This document shows positions 18,044-26,421 of a stretch of DNA of 64,000 nt, one piece after another; the stretch's first letter is position 1; each line of letters opens with the position of its first letter. This stretch comes from Marinobacter sp. NP-4(2019) (lineage in GTDB: Bacteria; Pseudomonadota; Gammaproteobacteria; Pseudomonadales; Oleiphilaceae), in assembly GCF_003994855.1 (NCBI RefSeq), contig NZ_CP034142.1:310001-374000 (forward strand). Reading direction: 5' to 3'. The notes below the pieces were generated by a model. It ran no database searches. It saw only the letters and a list, made by a program, of their open reading frames with translations, and was not told the DNA's origin. A program made the translations under genes and the position numbers.

Positions 18044-19108
18044 ATGAGCATGAACCCTGAACTGGTAGACGTCCTGCCAGCCCACAAATTCGATGAAGCC
18101 AAACTCCTGGCCTGGCTTCAGCAAGCCATTCCGGACTTTGGGACAACGCTGGGCGTAAAGCAGTTCCAGGGTGGGCAGTCCAATCCCACGTTTCTACTGG
18201 ATACTGACAGCGGTCAATACGTGCTGCGCAAAAAGCCGCCCGGAAAAACGCTGCCATCCGCTCACATGGTAGAGCGGGAATACAAAGTCATGCGGGCTCT
18301 TTCCGAACACACCGACGTGCCGGTGCCTGCCACCAGAGTCCTGTGTGAAGACATCGGCATCATCGGCACGCCATTTTACGTTATGGATTTTCTCGAAGGC
18401 CGGATTGTCAGCCATCCGGCGCTGCGGGCGCTGGACCGTCGGGAACGGATGCCTGCGCACATATCGGCCATCGATACGTTGGCTGCATTGCACTCTGTAG
18501 ATGTGAACGCCGTCGGACTCAGTGATTTTGGTCGCCCGGAGGGCTATGTCGCCAGGCAGGTTGCCCGGTGGACGAAACAGTATCTGGCGTCCAAGACCGA
18601 CGATATGCCCGCCATGGATAAACTCATGGAGTGGTTGCCGGAGAACCTGCCGTCTACCGATGAGTGTGCCATTGCCCATGGCGATTATCGCTTCGGTAAT
18701 CTGATGCTGGCCCCGGACGAGCCGGACGTTATCGCCATTCTTGACTGGGAACTTTCGACGCTTGGCCACCCGCTGGCGGACCTGGCGTACTACTGTCTGC
18801 CGTACCACCTGCCGTCGGATATGGAAGGCTCCCGTGGTTTGCTGGGGGAAGACCTGGAGGCACTGGGCATTCCCGATGAGCAGGAAACCATTGCCCGTTA
18901 CTGCAAACAGACCGGCCGTGATGGTATCGCCGACTGGCATGTGTACCTGGCGTTCTCGCTATTCCGTCTGGCGGCGATTGTTCAGGGCGTTTACGCCCGC
19001 GCGCTGCAAGGTAATGCCGCCAATGCCGATGCCCTGCAAGTGGGTAAGCGCGCAAGCCAGCTGGCGGAGGTGGGCTGGAAAATTGCCAGTGAGGGAGACC
19101 GGTCATGA
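18044..19108 (+). CDS. APH-family kinase (ACAD11 N-domain / LvaA-like)
   Basis: A 354-residue aminoglycoside-phosphotransferase-fold protein. The conserved N-lobe strand QFQGGQSNPTFLL, the Lys in YVLRKKPPG, the catalytic loop AIAHGDYRFGNLM (Asp and Asn) and the metal-binding AILDWELSTLGHPLADLAYY are those of the ACAD10/11 kinase domain. They are unlike antibiotic-resistance kinases. In LvaA and ACAD11 this domain phosphorylates the hydroxyl of a 4-hydroxyacyl-CoA. Here it is separate from, but co-oriented with, the ACAD11-like dehydrogenase. GAAGG at 18028 favours the ATG at 18044; an in-frame ATG at 18026 has no site. It overlaps surE by four bases. Confidence 0.88.
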   Translation: MSMNPELVDVLPAHKFDEAKLLAWLQQAIPDFGTTLGVKQFQGGQSNPTFLLDTDSGQYVLRKKPPGKTLPSAHMVEREYKVMRALSEHTDVPVPATRVLCEDIGIIGTPFYVMDFLEGRIVSHPALRALDRRERMPAHISAIDTLAALHSVDVNAVGLSDFGRPEGYVARQVARWTKQYLASKTDDMPAMDKLMEWLPENLPSTDECAIAHGDYRFGNLMLAPDEPDVIAILDWELSTLGHPLADLAYYCLPYHLPSDMEGSRGLLGEDLEALGIPDEQETIARYCKQTGRDGIADWHVYLAFSLFRLAAIVQGVYARALQGNAANADALQVGKRASQLAEVGWKIASEGDRS

Positions 19109-19884
19109 GCATATCTATCGTCCGTCGCGTTCTGATTACCAACGACGATGGCATCAACGCTCCGGGCCTGGCGATTCTCGAGCGTATCGCCCGCAACCTG
19201 GCGGAAGAGGTCTGGGTGGTGGCACCGGAGCATGATCGCAGTGGCGCCGGTCAGAGCATTTCCATCCACGATCCGCTGCGGGTGTATGAAAAAGGTGAGA
19301 ACCGTTACGCCGTGTCCGGCACACCGGCCGATTGTGTGTTGTATTCGTTGGCCCAGTGGTTCGGGGAGACCCCGCCGGACCTGGTGCTGTCCGGGGTGAA
19401 CTGTGGCGCCAACATCAGTGACTCAGTGCAGTACTCCGGAACCGTGGGTGCAGTGCTCAGTGCCGAGCACATGGGTATACCCGCCATCGCCCTGAGTCAG
19501 GCCTTCCTGAGTCGTGAGGGTGTGGACTGGTCGCCGGTGGCGGTCTTCGGTGAACAGGTTGTCCGCAAGCTCTGGCAACCCGGCGACAGCCGCGCCTGGA
19601 ATGTGAACTTTCCGGCTTGCAACGCCGATGCGATTCGACAGGCCCGGTGGTGTCGCCAGTCCACCGGTTCAATTCAGCGTCCCCGCCTGCTGGCGGGGCG
19701 GGATGCCCGCAGCCTGCCTTACTGGTGGCTGGGGTTTGATCGCAGCTCCCGGCACATCCGGACGCCGGATGAAGATGTCACTGTGCTGCGTGAAAAAGCC
19801 ATTGCCATAACACCGTTGCGTCATTCGGAAGCCTTGCCCGGTGGCTCCGAGGTATTTGAGCTGGCCGCTACGGCGGCCCACTGA
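19105..19884 (+). CDS. surE: SurE-family 5'-nucleotidase/phosphatase
   Basis: A 259-residue metal-dependent phosphatase. LITNDDGINAPG holds the Asp pair that binds the divalent metal. VAPEHDRSGAGQSIS, GTPADCV, SGVNCGAN and YSGTVGAVLSAEHMG are all family signatures. SurE normally dephosphorylates nucleoside monophosphates and lies next to pcm, rpoS or truD. Here it overlaps the APH kinase gene by four bases (ATGA) inside a CoA-catabolic operon, so it may be a specialised paralogue acting on a pathway phosphoester. The C-terminal part (RARWCRQSTGSIQ region, VLREKAIAITPL) is complete. Function in the pathway is inference only. Confidence 0.87.
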   Translation: MSISIVRRVLITNDDGINAPGLAILERIARNLAEEVWVVAPEHDRSGAGQSISIHDPLRVYEKGENRYAVSGTPADCVLYSLAQWFGETPPDLVLSGVNCGANISDSVQYSGTVGAVLSAEHMGIPAIALSQAFLSREGVDWSPVAVFGEQVVRKLWQPGDSRAWNVNFPACNADAIRQARWCRQSTGSIQRPRLLAGRDARSLPYWWLGFDRSSRHIRTPDEDVTVLREKAIAITPLRHSEALPGGSEVFELAATAAH

Positions 19885-19906
19885 TTTGTATGAGGGGATC
19901 ACAACA

Positions 19907-21574
19907 ATGACATTTACACGCCATCACCAAGTCTGGCCAAAAGAATTACCGAAATCCTTGACGTTGCCAGACACCAGCGTTTTCACCAACCTGGAAATTT
20001 CCGCCCTTCGGTACCCGAACCATACGGCTATCATCTATTACGACGCGCCCATGAGCTACCGCCAGCTGTTGACTGAAGTGGAAGCGATGGCCGGCTACTT
20101 GCAGGCCCAAGGCGTTAAAAAGGGTGACCGTGTGCTGCTTTACATGCAGAACTCGCCCCAGTATGTGATTGCCTACTACGCGATCCTGCGCGCCGATGCC
20201 GTGGTGATTCCGGTCAACCCGATGAACCGGGCTGCCGAACTGGAGCACTATATTGCCGATACCGGCGCGAGTGTGTGCCTCGCCGGTCAGGAACTGGCAG
20301 GGTTTATCGCGCCGCTGCTGGACAGCACGGACCTGAACCAGATCGTGGTTGCTTCCTACAATACATACATCGATCCGGACACTGACCTGGAGCTGCCGGC
20401 GGAAGTGGCCGCCCCAGCCTGGTCCAAAGAGGTTCCGGGTGTTGTGACCTGGGAGCAGGCGCTGGCCGCGGACCATAAACCGACGGCGCACACGGCCGGT
20501 CCGGACGACCTGGCGGTGATTCCCTACAGCTCTGGCACCACTGGCGCGCCCAAGGGTTGCATGCACACCCATCGCAGTGTCATGGCCACCGCCGTGCATC
20601 GTGCGTTCTGGAATCTGAGTACGGCCAACACCGTACAGTTGGCTACCTTGCCGTTTTTCCACGTCACCGGCATGACCGGATCTATGAATGGTCCCATCTA
20701 CAGCGGTTCAACCACCGTCATCATGACGCGCTGGGACCGTACCACTGCCGCCCGGCTGATCGAGCGTTACCAGGTCACCGGCTGGACCAACATAGTCACC
20801 ATGGCGGTGGATTTCCTGTCTAATCCGGACATTGGTAAGTATGACCTGAGCAGCCTGAACACCATCGGCGGCGGTGGTGCGGCGATGCCGGAAGCGGTGG
20901 CCGCCAAACTCAAGACCATGACGGGGCTGGACTACATCGAGGGCTATGGGCTGTCGGAAACCATGGCCGCTACCCATATCAATCCGCCGGACCACCCCAA
21001 GCCCCAGTGCCTGGGCATCCCGGTATTCGATGTCGACAGCCGCATTATTGATGTGGAGACCCTGGAAGAGAAAGGCCCGGGTGAGGTTGGTGAGATTGTC
21101 TCCAACGGCCCCCAGGTGACCCTGGGATACTGGAATCGTCCGGCCGAGACCGAGGCAGCCTTTGTGGAAATAGACGGCAAGCGCTTCTTCCGTACCGGCG
21201 ATCTCGCCTACTACGACGAAGATGGCTACTTCTTCATGGTGGATCGGGTCAAGCGGATGATCAATGCTTCCGGTTTCAAGGTCTGGCCTTCGGAGGTGGA
21301 AGGGTTGATGTACCGGCATCCGGCGATCCACGAGGTGTGCATCATTTCCTCGCCGCACCCCAAGCGCGGAGAAACCGTAAAGGCCTGCATTGTTCTGACC
21401 CCGGATGCGGACGGAAAGACCACCGAAGCGGACATTGTCAGCTGGTGTAAGGAGCAAATGGCGGCTTACAAGGTGCCTGAAATCATTGAGTTTTTGGATG
21501 AGCTGCCAAAGTCACCCACGGGCAAGCTGATGTGGCGTGCGCTGCAGGAAGAGGAGTGGAAGAGCAAGGCCTGA
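19907..21574 (+). CDS. Long/medium-chain acyl-CoA ligase (LvaE-like)
   Basis: A 555-residue AMP-forming ligase. IPYSSGTTGAPKGCMHTHRS (P-loop), GYGLSET, the hinge region VDRVKRMINASGFKVWPSEV and the C-terminal Lys in KSPTGKLMWRAL are complete. AGGGG at 19892-19897 supports the ATG at 19907. It ends the plus-strand operon that carries the ACAD11-like dehydrogenase, SDR, kinase and SurE, and occupies the LvaE position. It would load the hydroxy- or branched acid with CoA so that the kinase can act. The liv transporter follows after a 161-bp gap with its own operator. Confidence 0.9.
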   Translation: MTFTRHHQVWPKELPKSLTLPDTSVFTNLEISALRYPNHTAIIYYDAPMSYRQLLTEVEAMAGYLQAQGVKKGDRVLLYMQNSPQYVIAYYAILRADAVVIPVNPMNRAAELEHYIADTGASVCLAGQELAGFIAPLLDSTDLNQIVVASYNTYIDPDTDLELPAEVAAPAWSKEVPGVVTWEQALAADHKPTAHTAGPDDLAVIPYSSGTTGAPKGCMHTHRSVMATAVHRAFWNLSTANTVQLATLPFFHVTGMTGSMNGPIYSGSTTVIMTRWDRTTAARLIERYQVTGWTNIVTMAVDFLSNPDIGKYDLSSLNTIGGGGAAMPEAVAAKLKTMTGLDYIEGYGLSETMAATHINPPDHPKPQCLGIPVFDVDSRIIDVETLEEKGPGEVGEIVSNGPQVTLGYWNRPAETEAAFVEIDGKRFFRTGDLAYYDEDGYFFMVDRVKRMINASGFKVWPSEVEGLMYRHPAIHEVCIISSPHPKRGETVKACIVLTPDADGKTTEADIVSWCKEQMAAYKVPEIIEFLDELPKSPTGKLMWRALQEEEWKSKA

Positions 21575-21595
21575 TGGGCTTTACTTTGCATCATG

Positions 21596-21610
21596 TTTCG
21601 CTAAGCGGAA
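21596..21610. promoter_or_regulatory. Candidate IclR-type operator upstream of the liv operon
   Basis: TTTCGC-TAA-GCGGAA, the best match to the 15-bp palindrome. A TTGACA lies at 21625-21630 just downstream, but no well-spaced -10 box is convincing. Confidence 0.62.
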
Positions 21611-21667
21611 TGAAATTCTAAATATTGACATCCGAGACGTTCGGTGTAATTGTCTCATAATGCTGGT

Positions 21668-21687
21668 GCAGGGCCGCAAGGCCCTGC
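21668..21687 (+). other. Leader hairpin before livH
   Basis: GCAGGGCC at 21668-21675 and GGCCCTGC at 21680-21687 form a perfect stem with a GCAA tetraloop in the untranslated leader, 48 bp before the livH start. There is no T-run, so it is probably a stabilising or end-of-previous-transcript structure. Confidence 0.5.
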
Positions 21688-21735
21688 CCAAAACCGCATA
21701 ACTCGCTACAACAACAAAACAGCGGAGGAGCACAC

Positions 21736-22599
21736 TTGAACCTTTTCTTTCAACAAATCATCAACGGGTTAACCCTGGGGAGTATCTACGGTCTCGTAGC
21801 CCTGGGGCTGACCCTGGTCTACGGGATACTCCATATCCCGAACTTCGCACACGGTGCGCTGTATATGGTCGGCGCTTTCATGTCCTACTTCTTTATGGTG
21901 GATCTGGGAGTGCATTACTGGGTTGCCATGGCTGGTTCCGCCATTGTGGTCGCCATCCTGGCGGTACTGTGTGAGCGACTGGTGTTCCACCCCCTGAGGC
22001 ACTCGCCGCCGATCCATGACAAGATCGCTGCTATAGGCATCCTGTTGTTCCTAGAAGCGGTGGTGCAGATGTTTTGGGGCTCGGATTTCCGCCGCATGTC
22101 TTCGCCGTTTACCGGCATCCTGAATTTCGACGGGTTGATTATTCCTGAACAGCGGCTGCTGATTATTGCCGGCGCATTTGTGCTGGTGGTGGCCCTGCAA
22201 TTGTTTCTGCGCAAGACCATGACCGGTGCGACCATCATCGCCATGGCCCAGAGCCGGGACGGTGCCTTCCTGGTAGGGATTGATGCCAACCGTGTGGCGA
22301 TGATGACCTTTGCCATTTCAGGGGTGCTGGCCGCGTTTGCCGCGACTCTCTATGCGCCGATCAACCTGGTGTACCCCGCCATGGGCCACCTGGTCATCAT
22401 GAAAGCCTTCGTGATCATCATCCTCGGCGGCATGGGCAGCATTCCCGGTGCCATCGTCGGCGGTATGATTATCGGCTTCGCCGAGGCGCTCGGGGGGTTC
22501 TACATCTCCACATCCTATAAGGACATCATCGCCTTCGGTCTGCTGGTGCTGATCCTGTCCATTCGTCCACAAGGCCTGTTCGCGAAGGGGGCGCACTGA
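21736..22599 (+). CDS. livH: Branched-chain-type ABC transporter permease (LivH)
   Basis: A 287-residue inner-membrane permease with about eight hydrophobic segments. It opens with the family sequence QQIINGLTLGSIYGLVALGL and contains the EAA-like ILGGMGSIPGAIVGG. The start codon is TTG, supported by a GGAGGAG site at 21724-21730. It is the first gene of a five-gene liv cluster. Since the cluster lies among acyl-CoA genes behind an IclR-type operator, its cargo is more likely an organic acid or related compound than leucine. Confidence 0.93.
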   Translation: MNLFFQQIINGLTLGSIYGLVALGLTLVYGILHIPNFAHGALYMVGAFMSYFFMVDLGVHYWVAMAGSAIVVAILAVLCERLVFHPLRHSPPIHDKIAAIGILLFLEAVVQMFWGSDFRRMSSPFTGILNFDGLIIPEQRLLIIAGAFVLVVALQLFLRKTMTGATIIAMAQSRDGAFLVGIDANRVAMMTFAISGVLAAFAATLYAPINLVYPAMGHLVIMKAFVIIILGGMGSIPGAIVGGMIIGFAEALGGFYISTSYKDIIAFGLLVLILSIRPQGLFAKGAH

Positions 22600-22601
22600 T
22601 C

Positions 22602-23633
22602 ATGTTCAAATTTGCATCCCTGCTGATGACACCAGCTGCCAAGTACCTGATGTTGGCCTTTGCTGTGCTGTTCCCGTTTTTCGCGGCGAACGAATACCAG
22701 GTTTACGTGATGGCCACCGCCTTTGTGTGGGCAATAGCGGTCTACGGCCTGAATATTATCACCGGCTTTTGCGGCCAACTGAATCTGGCTCACGGTGGTT
22801 TTTTTGCCATCGGTGCCTATACCCTGGGCCTGCTGACCGCCGATTATGGTTGGAGCTTCTGGCCCGCCTTCGCGGCGGCCCTGGTTATGACGGCCGTGCT
22901 CGGTTTTCTGGTGGGTGTTGTGTCGCTGCGTCTGAAAGAGCACTACTTCGCCATCTTTACCCTGTGTGTGGGCTTTATCATTTTCCTGCTGATCGACAAG
23001 TGGGAAGAGCTGACCCACGGCGCCATTGGCGTTCGTGATATCGCCGCCCCCTACGGCTTCGGCATGGTGGATTTCACCGACACCACGCCGTTCTACTACC
23101 TGGTGCTGGCGTTCCTGGTGTTCGCCATCTGGTTCATGGGGCGGCTGTCCAAGTCCCTGCTGGGGCGGACGTTCCTCGCCATTCGCAACGGTGACGAGCT
23201 GGCCCAGTCCCTGGGCATCAACCTGATGCGCAACAAAGTCCTGGCGTTTGTCCTGTCCACCACCTACGCCGGCCTGGCGGGTGCCCTGTACGCCGGGATG
23301 GTTCGTTTTATCGGCCCGGACGAGGCCAATATCAACCATACGTTCGACATGATCACCTACCTGTTGGTGGGCGGTATCGGCACCATCATGGGGCCGTTGC
23401 TGGGTACCATCGGCATTGTGTGGATCACCCAGTCACTGCAGTTCCTGGAAGAGTACCGGATGATCATTTTCGGTCCGCTGCTGGTGCTGCTGGTGATCTT
23501 CTTCCCGAGGGGGATCGCCGGTTCGTTCCTGACCTGGATGCATCGCAAGTCCCAGGCGCTGGTGCCTGGAAAGAAGCGTGAGGAAAGCAAAGTGAGCACG
23601 GTTCAACCCAGGGAGGCGGAAAGCAATGCTTAA
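22602..23633 (+). CDS. livM: Branched-chain-type ABC transporter permease (LivM)
   Basis: A 343-residue second permease with about nine to ten hydrophobic segments. Family motifs are YGLNIITGFCGQLNLAHGGF and the EAA-loop GGIGTIMGPLLGT. It starts two bases after the livH stop and overlaps livG by eight bases. It pairs with LivH to form the membrane channel. The charged C-terminal tail is slightly long. Confidence 0.93.
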   Translation: MFKFASLLMTPAAKYLMLAFAVLFPFFAANEYQVYVMATAFVWAIAVYGLNIITGFCGQLNLAHGGFFAIGAYTLGLLTADYGWSFWPAFAAALVMTAVLGFLVGVVSLRLKEHYFAIFTLCVGFIIFLLIDKWEELTHGAIGVRDIAAPYGFGMVDFTDTTPFYYLVLAFLVFAIWFMGRLSKSLLGRTFLAIRNGDELAQSLGINLMRNKVLAFVLSTTYAGLAGALYAGMVRFIGPDEANINHTFDMITYLLVGGIGTIMGPLLGTIGIVWITQSLQFLEEYRMIIFGPLLVLLVIFFPRGIAGSFLTWMHRKSQALVPGKKREESKVSTVQPREAESNA

Positions 23634-24396
23634 GGTAGAACATCTGACCAAAATGTTTGGCGGCCTGGCGGCTGTGAACGATGTCTCGGTGGAATTCGAA
23701 ACGGGCAAAATCAACGCCATCATCGGCCCGAACGGCGCCGGGAAAAGCACCTTCTTCAACCTGATCTCCGGTATGCATGAGCCGACGTCTGGTCGCATCC
23801 TTCTGGACGGTGTGGATGTCACCACATTGCCCAGCGACAAGGTGGCACGCCTCGGTGTGGGGCGGACCTTCCAGACCACCAACCTGTTCGAACAGGCGAC
23901 CGTGCTGGATAACCTGATCGTTGGGCATCGACTGCGTACCAAGTCCGGGCTCTGGGACGTGCTGATCAACAGCAAGCGCCTGCAACGGGAAGAAAAGTCC
24001 GCGCGGGACAAAGCGATGGAAGCCCTTGAGTTTGTAGGGCTTACCCGCGTGGCCGGGCAGTTCATCGCCGACATCACCCAGGAAGAGCGCAAGCGCGTTG
24101 CCTTTGCGCTGGCGCTGGCTACCGATCCCAAGATTGTCCTGCTGGACGAACCGGCCGCCGGGATAAATCCGGAGGAAACCGTCGGTTTTGCCGCGCTGAT
24201 GCGCAAGATGGTGGACGAAAAGGGGCTGACCGTCTGTCTGATCGAGCACAAGATGGACATGATCATGAGCCTGGCGGACAAGATTATGGTGCTGGACCAC
24301 GGTGAAAAGATCGCCGAAGGCACACCGGAGGAAGTTCGTAACAATCCGGTGGTGATCGAGGCGTATCTGGGAGGTGATGAAGATGCTGCAGCTTAA
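23626..24396 (+). CDS. livG: ABC transporter ATP-binding protein (LivG)
   Basis: A 256-residue ATPase. Walker A is GPNGAGKST, the Q-loop lies in GRTFQTT, Walker B is IVLLDEPAAG, and the switch His is in CLIEHKMD. The LivG/LivF-type tail is present. The ABC signature is unusual: the position of LSGGQ or LSYGQ reads ITQEERKRV, with Glu where the signature Gly should be. The gene overlaps livM by eight bases and livF by about 14 bases. Energises the LivHM channel together with LivF, which has a normal signature. Confidence 0.92.
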   Translation: MLKVEHLTKMFGGLAAVNDVSVEFETGKINAIIGPNGAGKSTFFNLISGMHEPTSGRILLDGVDVTTLPSDKVARLGVGRTFQTTNLFEQATVLDNLIVGHRLRTKSGLWDVLINSKRLQREEKSARDKAMEALEFVGLTRVAGQFIADITQEERKRVAFALALATDPKIVLLDEPAAGINPEETVGFAALMRKMVDEKGLTVCLIEHKMDMIMSLADKIMVLDHGEKIAEGTPEEVRNNPVVIEAYLGGDEDAAA

Positions 24397-25090
24397 TCAT
24401 GTCGACGTCTGCTACGGCAGCTTCAAGGCCCTGACGGATATCACGATGTCCGTGGATACCGGGGAACTGGTGGTGCTGCTTGGGGCCAACGGCGCGGGTA
24501 AAACCAGCCTGTTCAACGCCATCAGCGGTCTGGTGAAGCCAGCCGCCGGTGACATTCTTTTCGAGGATAAGCAGCTCAACGGAATGAAAGCCAGCGCGAT
24601 CGTTTCCAACGGTGTGGTGCAGTGCGCCGAAGGGCGCAAACTATTCCCCGAGATGAGCGTGATGCAGAACCTGATGATGGGTGCCTATGTGCACCGTCGG
24701 GATCGTCAGGGCAACCGGAAGCGCTTGAATGAGGTGCTGGAGCTGTTTCCGATCCTCGCAGACAAGGCCAATGAGCCGGCTGGATCGCTGTCCGGCGGTC
24801 AGCAACAGATGGTGGCCATCGGTCGCGCCATGATGAGCCGTCCGCGCTTACTGATGCTGGACGAGCCATCCCTGGGGCTGGCCCCATTGGTGGTCAAGCA
24901 GATGTTCGAAACCATCAGACAGATCAACAGCCTGGGCACTACCGTGCTGCTGGCTGAGCAGAATGCGTTTGCAGCCCTCAAGATTGCCAACCGAGCGTAC
25001 GTGATGGAAAACGGCCATCTTGTTATGGAAGGTGACCGTGAAGCGATGCTTGGCAATGAGCAGGTTCGCAAGGCGTATATCGGGGCCTGA
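24383..25090 (+). CDS. livF: ABC transporter ATP-binding protein (LivF)
   Basis: A 235-residue ATPase with Walker A GANGAGKTS, the signature SLSGGQQQMVAIGRA, Walker B LLMLDEPSLGL and switch His replaced by Gln in LAEQNAF, as is normal for LivF. GGGAGGT at 24370-24376 favours the ATG at 24383 over in-frame starts at 24374 and 24377. It overlaps livG. With LivG it forms the ATPase heterodimer of the transporter. Confidence 0.93.
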   Translation: MLQLNHVDVCYGSFKALTDITMSVDTGELVVLLGANGAGKTSLFNAISGLVKPAAGDILFEDKQLNGMKASAIVSNGVVQCAEGRKLFPEMSVMQNLMMGAYVHRRDRQGNRKRLNEVLELFPILADKANEPAGSLSGGQQQMVAIGRAMMSRPRLLMLDEPSLGLAPLVVKQMFETIRQINSLGTTVLLAEQNAFAALKIANRAYVMENGHLVMEGDREAMLGNEQVRKAYIGA

Positions 25091-25143
25091 CCGGCCTCAA
25101 ACAACAAATAGAGAGACACGCACAACACAACCAGGAGACAACA

Positions 25144-26291
25144 ATGAAAATAGCCAAAAAACTGGGTCAGGCTGTCGCGGCGGCGACCCTTGGTATGAGT
25201 CTGTCCGCCGGCGCCATGGCGGGCGAAGTCAATATTGGTTTTACCGGTCCGCTGAGCGGCGGCGCTGCCCTGTACGGCGAAAACACCCTGTCCGGACTGC
25301 GGATGGCCGTGGAGGAAATCAATGCTGCGGGTGGCTTTGACCTGAACGGTGAGAAGACCACGGTCAACCTGGTTTCCCTGGATGACCGGTACTCACCGGC
25401 TCAGGCGGCCACCAACGCCAAGCGCCTGAAGCAGGAATCCAACGTCTCGGCGATCTTCGTACCTCATTCCGGTGGTATTTTTGCCCTGCAGGACTTCAAC
25501 GAGAAAGATGATTTCCTGGTGATGGCCTATTCCAGCGTGCCCAGCATCACCGAAAAGGGAAACAGTCTGACCCTGCGCATTCCGCCCACCTTTGATGGTT
25601 ACGTCAGAGCCTTTACCGACTACGCCCTGGCGCATGAGGGCAAGAAGCTGGGCATGGGCGGCGCTACTCACGAGTACGCCAAGATCTGGGGATCCATGGT
25701 CAAGAAAGAGTGGGAATCCAAGGGGGGGAAGTCGTTTCCGATAACCCCATGGACTACAACAAGTCGGCGGATTTCTTTACCGGCGTCAGCCGCATTATCT
25801 CTGAGGACCCGGACGTGATGTTTGTTGGTGGCGCCTCCGAGCCCACTGGCCTGGTGGTACAGCAGGCACGTCAGATGGGTTTTCAGGGCGGCTTCATCGT
25901 CATGGATCAGGCCAAGATTGATGAAGTGGCCAAGGTCGCTGGTGGCCTGGACATGCTGGAAGGCGCTATCGGCGTGGTGCCACTGAGCGTGTATGAAACC
26001 GATGCGGCGAAAGACTTCATCGAGCGCTACAAGGCTGAGTTCGACAAGATGCCCGGCTCCGAAGCGGCCTACAATTACCTGGCGCTGCATGCTCTTGTGG
26101 AGGCCATGGATGTGACCGAGTCCACCGACCCGAAAACCCTTCGTGCCGCAGTCGGCGATGCCCTGAAGAGCATGGATGTGAGCAAGAACCCGTATGAAGT
26201 CACCGAAGTGACTGAAAACGGAGGCTTTGTCACCGACACCACGCTGGCGGTGGTGAAAGATGGCAAGATCGTGCGGGAAGCCATCAAGTAA
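25144..26291 (+). pseudogene. ABC transporter substrate-binding protein (LivK-like), -1 frameshift
   Basis: The frame from ATG 25144 gives a signal peptide (residues about 1-26, ending AGAMAG) and the first lobe of a Peripla_BP_6 protein, then changes to nonsense after WESKGG and stops at 25818. The second lobe (from EVVSDNPMDYNKSADFFTG on) continues in another frame to 26291. Adding one G to the run of seven G at 25722-25728 gives SKGGEVVSDNP and a 382-residue protein of normal size. Without it the transporter has no binding protein in this cluster. I therefore suspect a sequencing error, although loss is possible. A good GAGACA/AGGAG site precedes the start. Confidence 0.88.
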
Positions 26292-26309
26292 CACGCTTTC
26301 CGCTGAAGA

Positions 26310-26339
26310 GGGGCAGGCCACCATGGCTTGCCCCTTTTT
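26310..26339 (+). terminator. Intrinsic terminator of the liv operon
   Basis: GGGGCA at 26310-26315 pairs with TGCCCC at 26329-26334, with further pairing inside the loop (GGCC/GGCT region), followed by TTTTT. It lies 19 bp after the substrate-binding protein stop. Confidence 0.8.
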
Positions 26340-26421
26340 GTTGTTGCGGGCGTTGTAGAGTTCGGCACTGTGATGCGAACGTCCTGGTCGGAATCCAAAG
26401 ATTAAAACAGCGGTACTATCT

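Noticed and set aside
18044..19108. Aminoglycoside resistance kinase
   Set aside because: Fold is APH but motifs match the ACAD10/11 kinase domain and the neighbours are CoA genes.
21625..21653. Sigma-70 promoter with TTGACA before livH
   Set aside because: The -35 box is good but no -10 box is at the right spacing; kept only as a remark.
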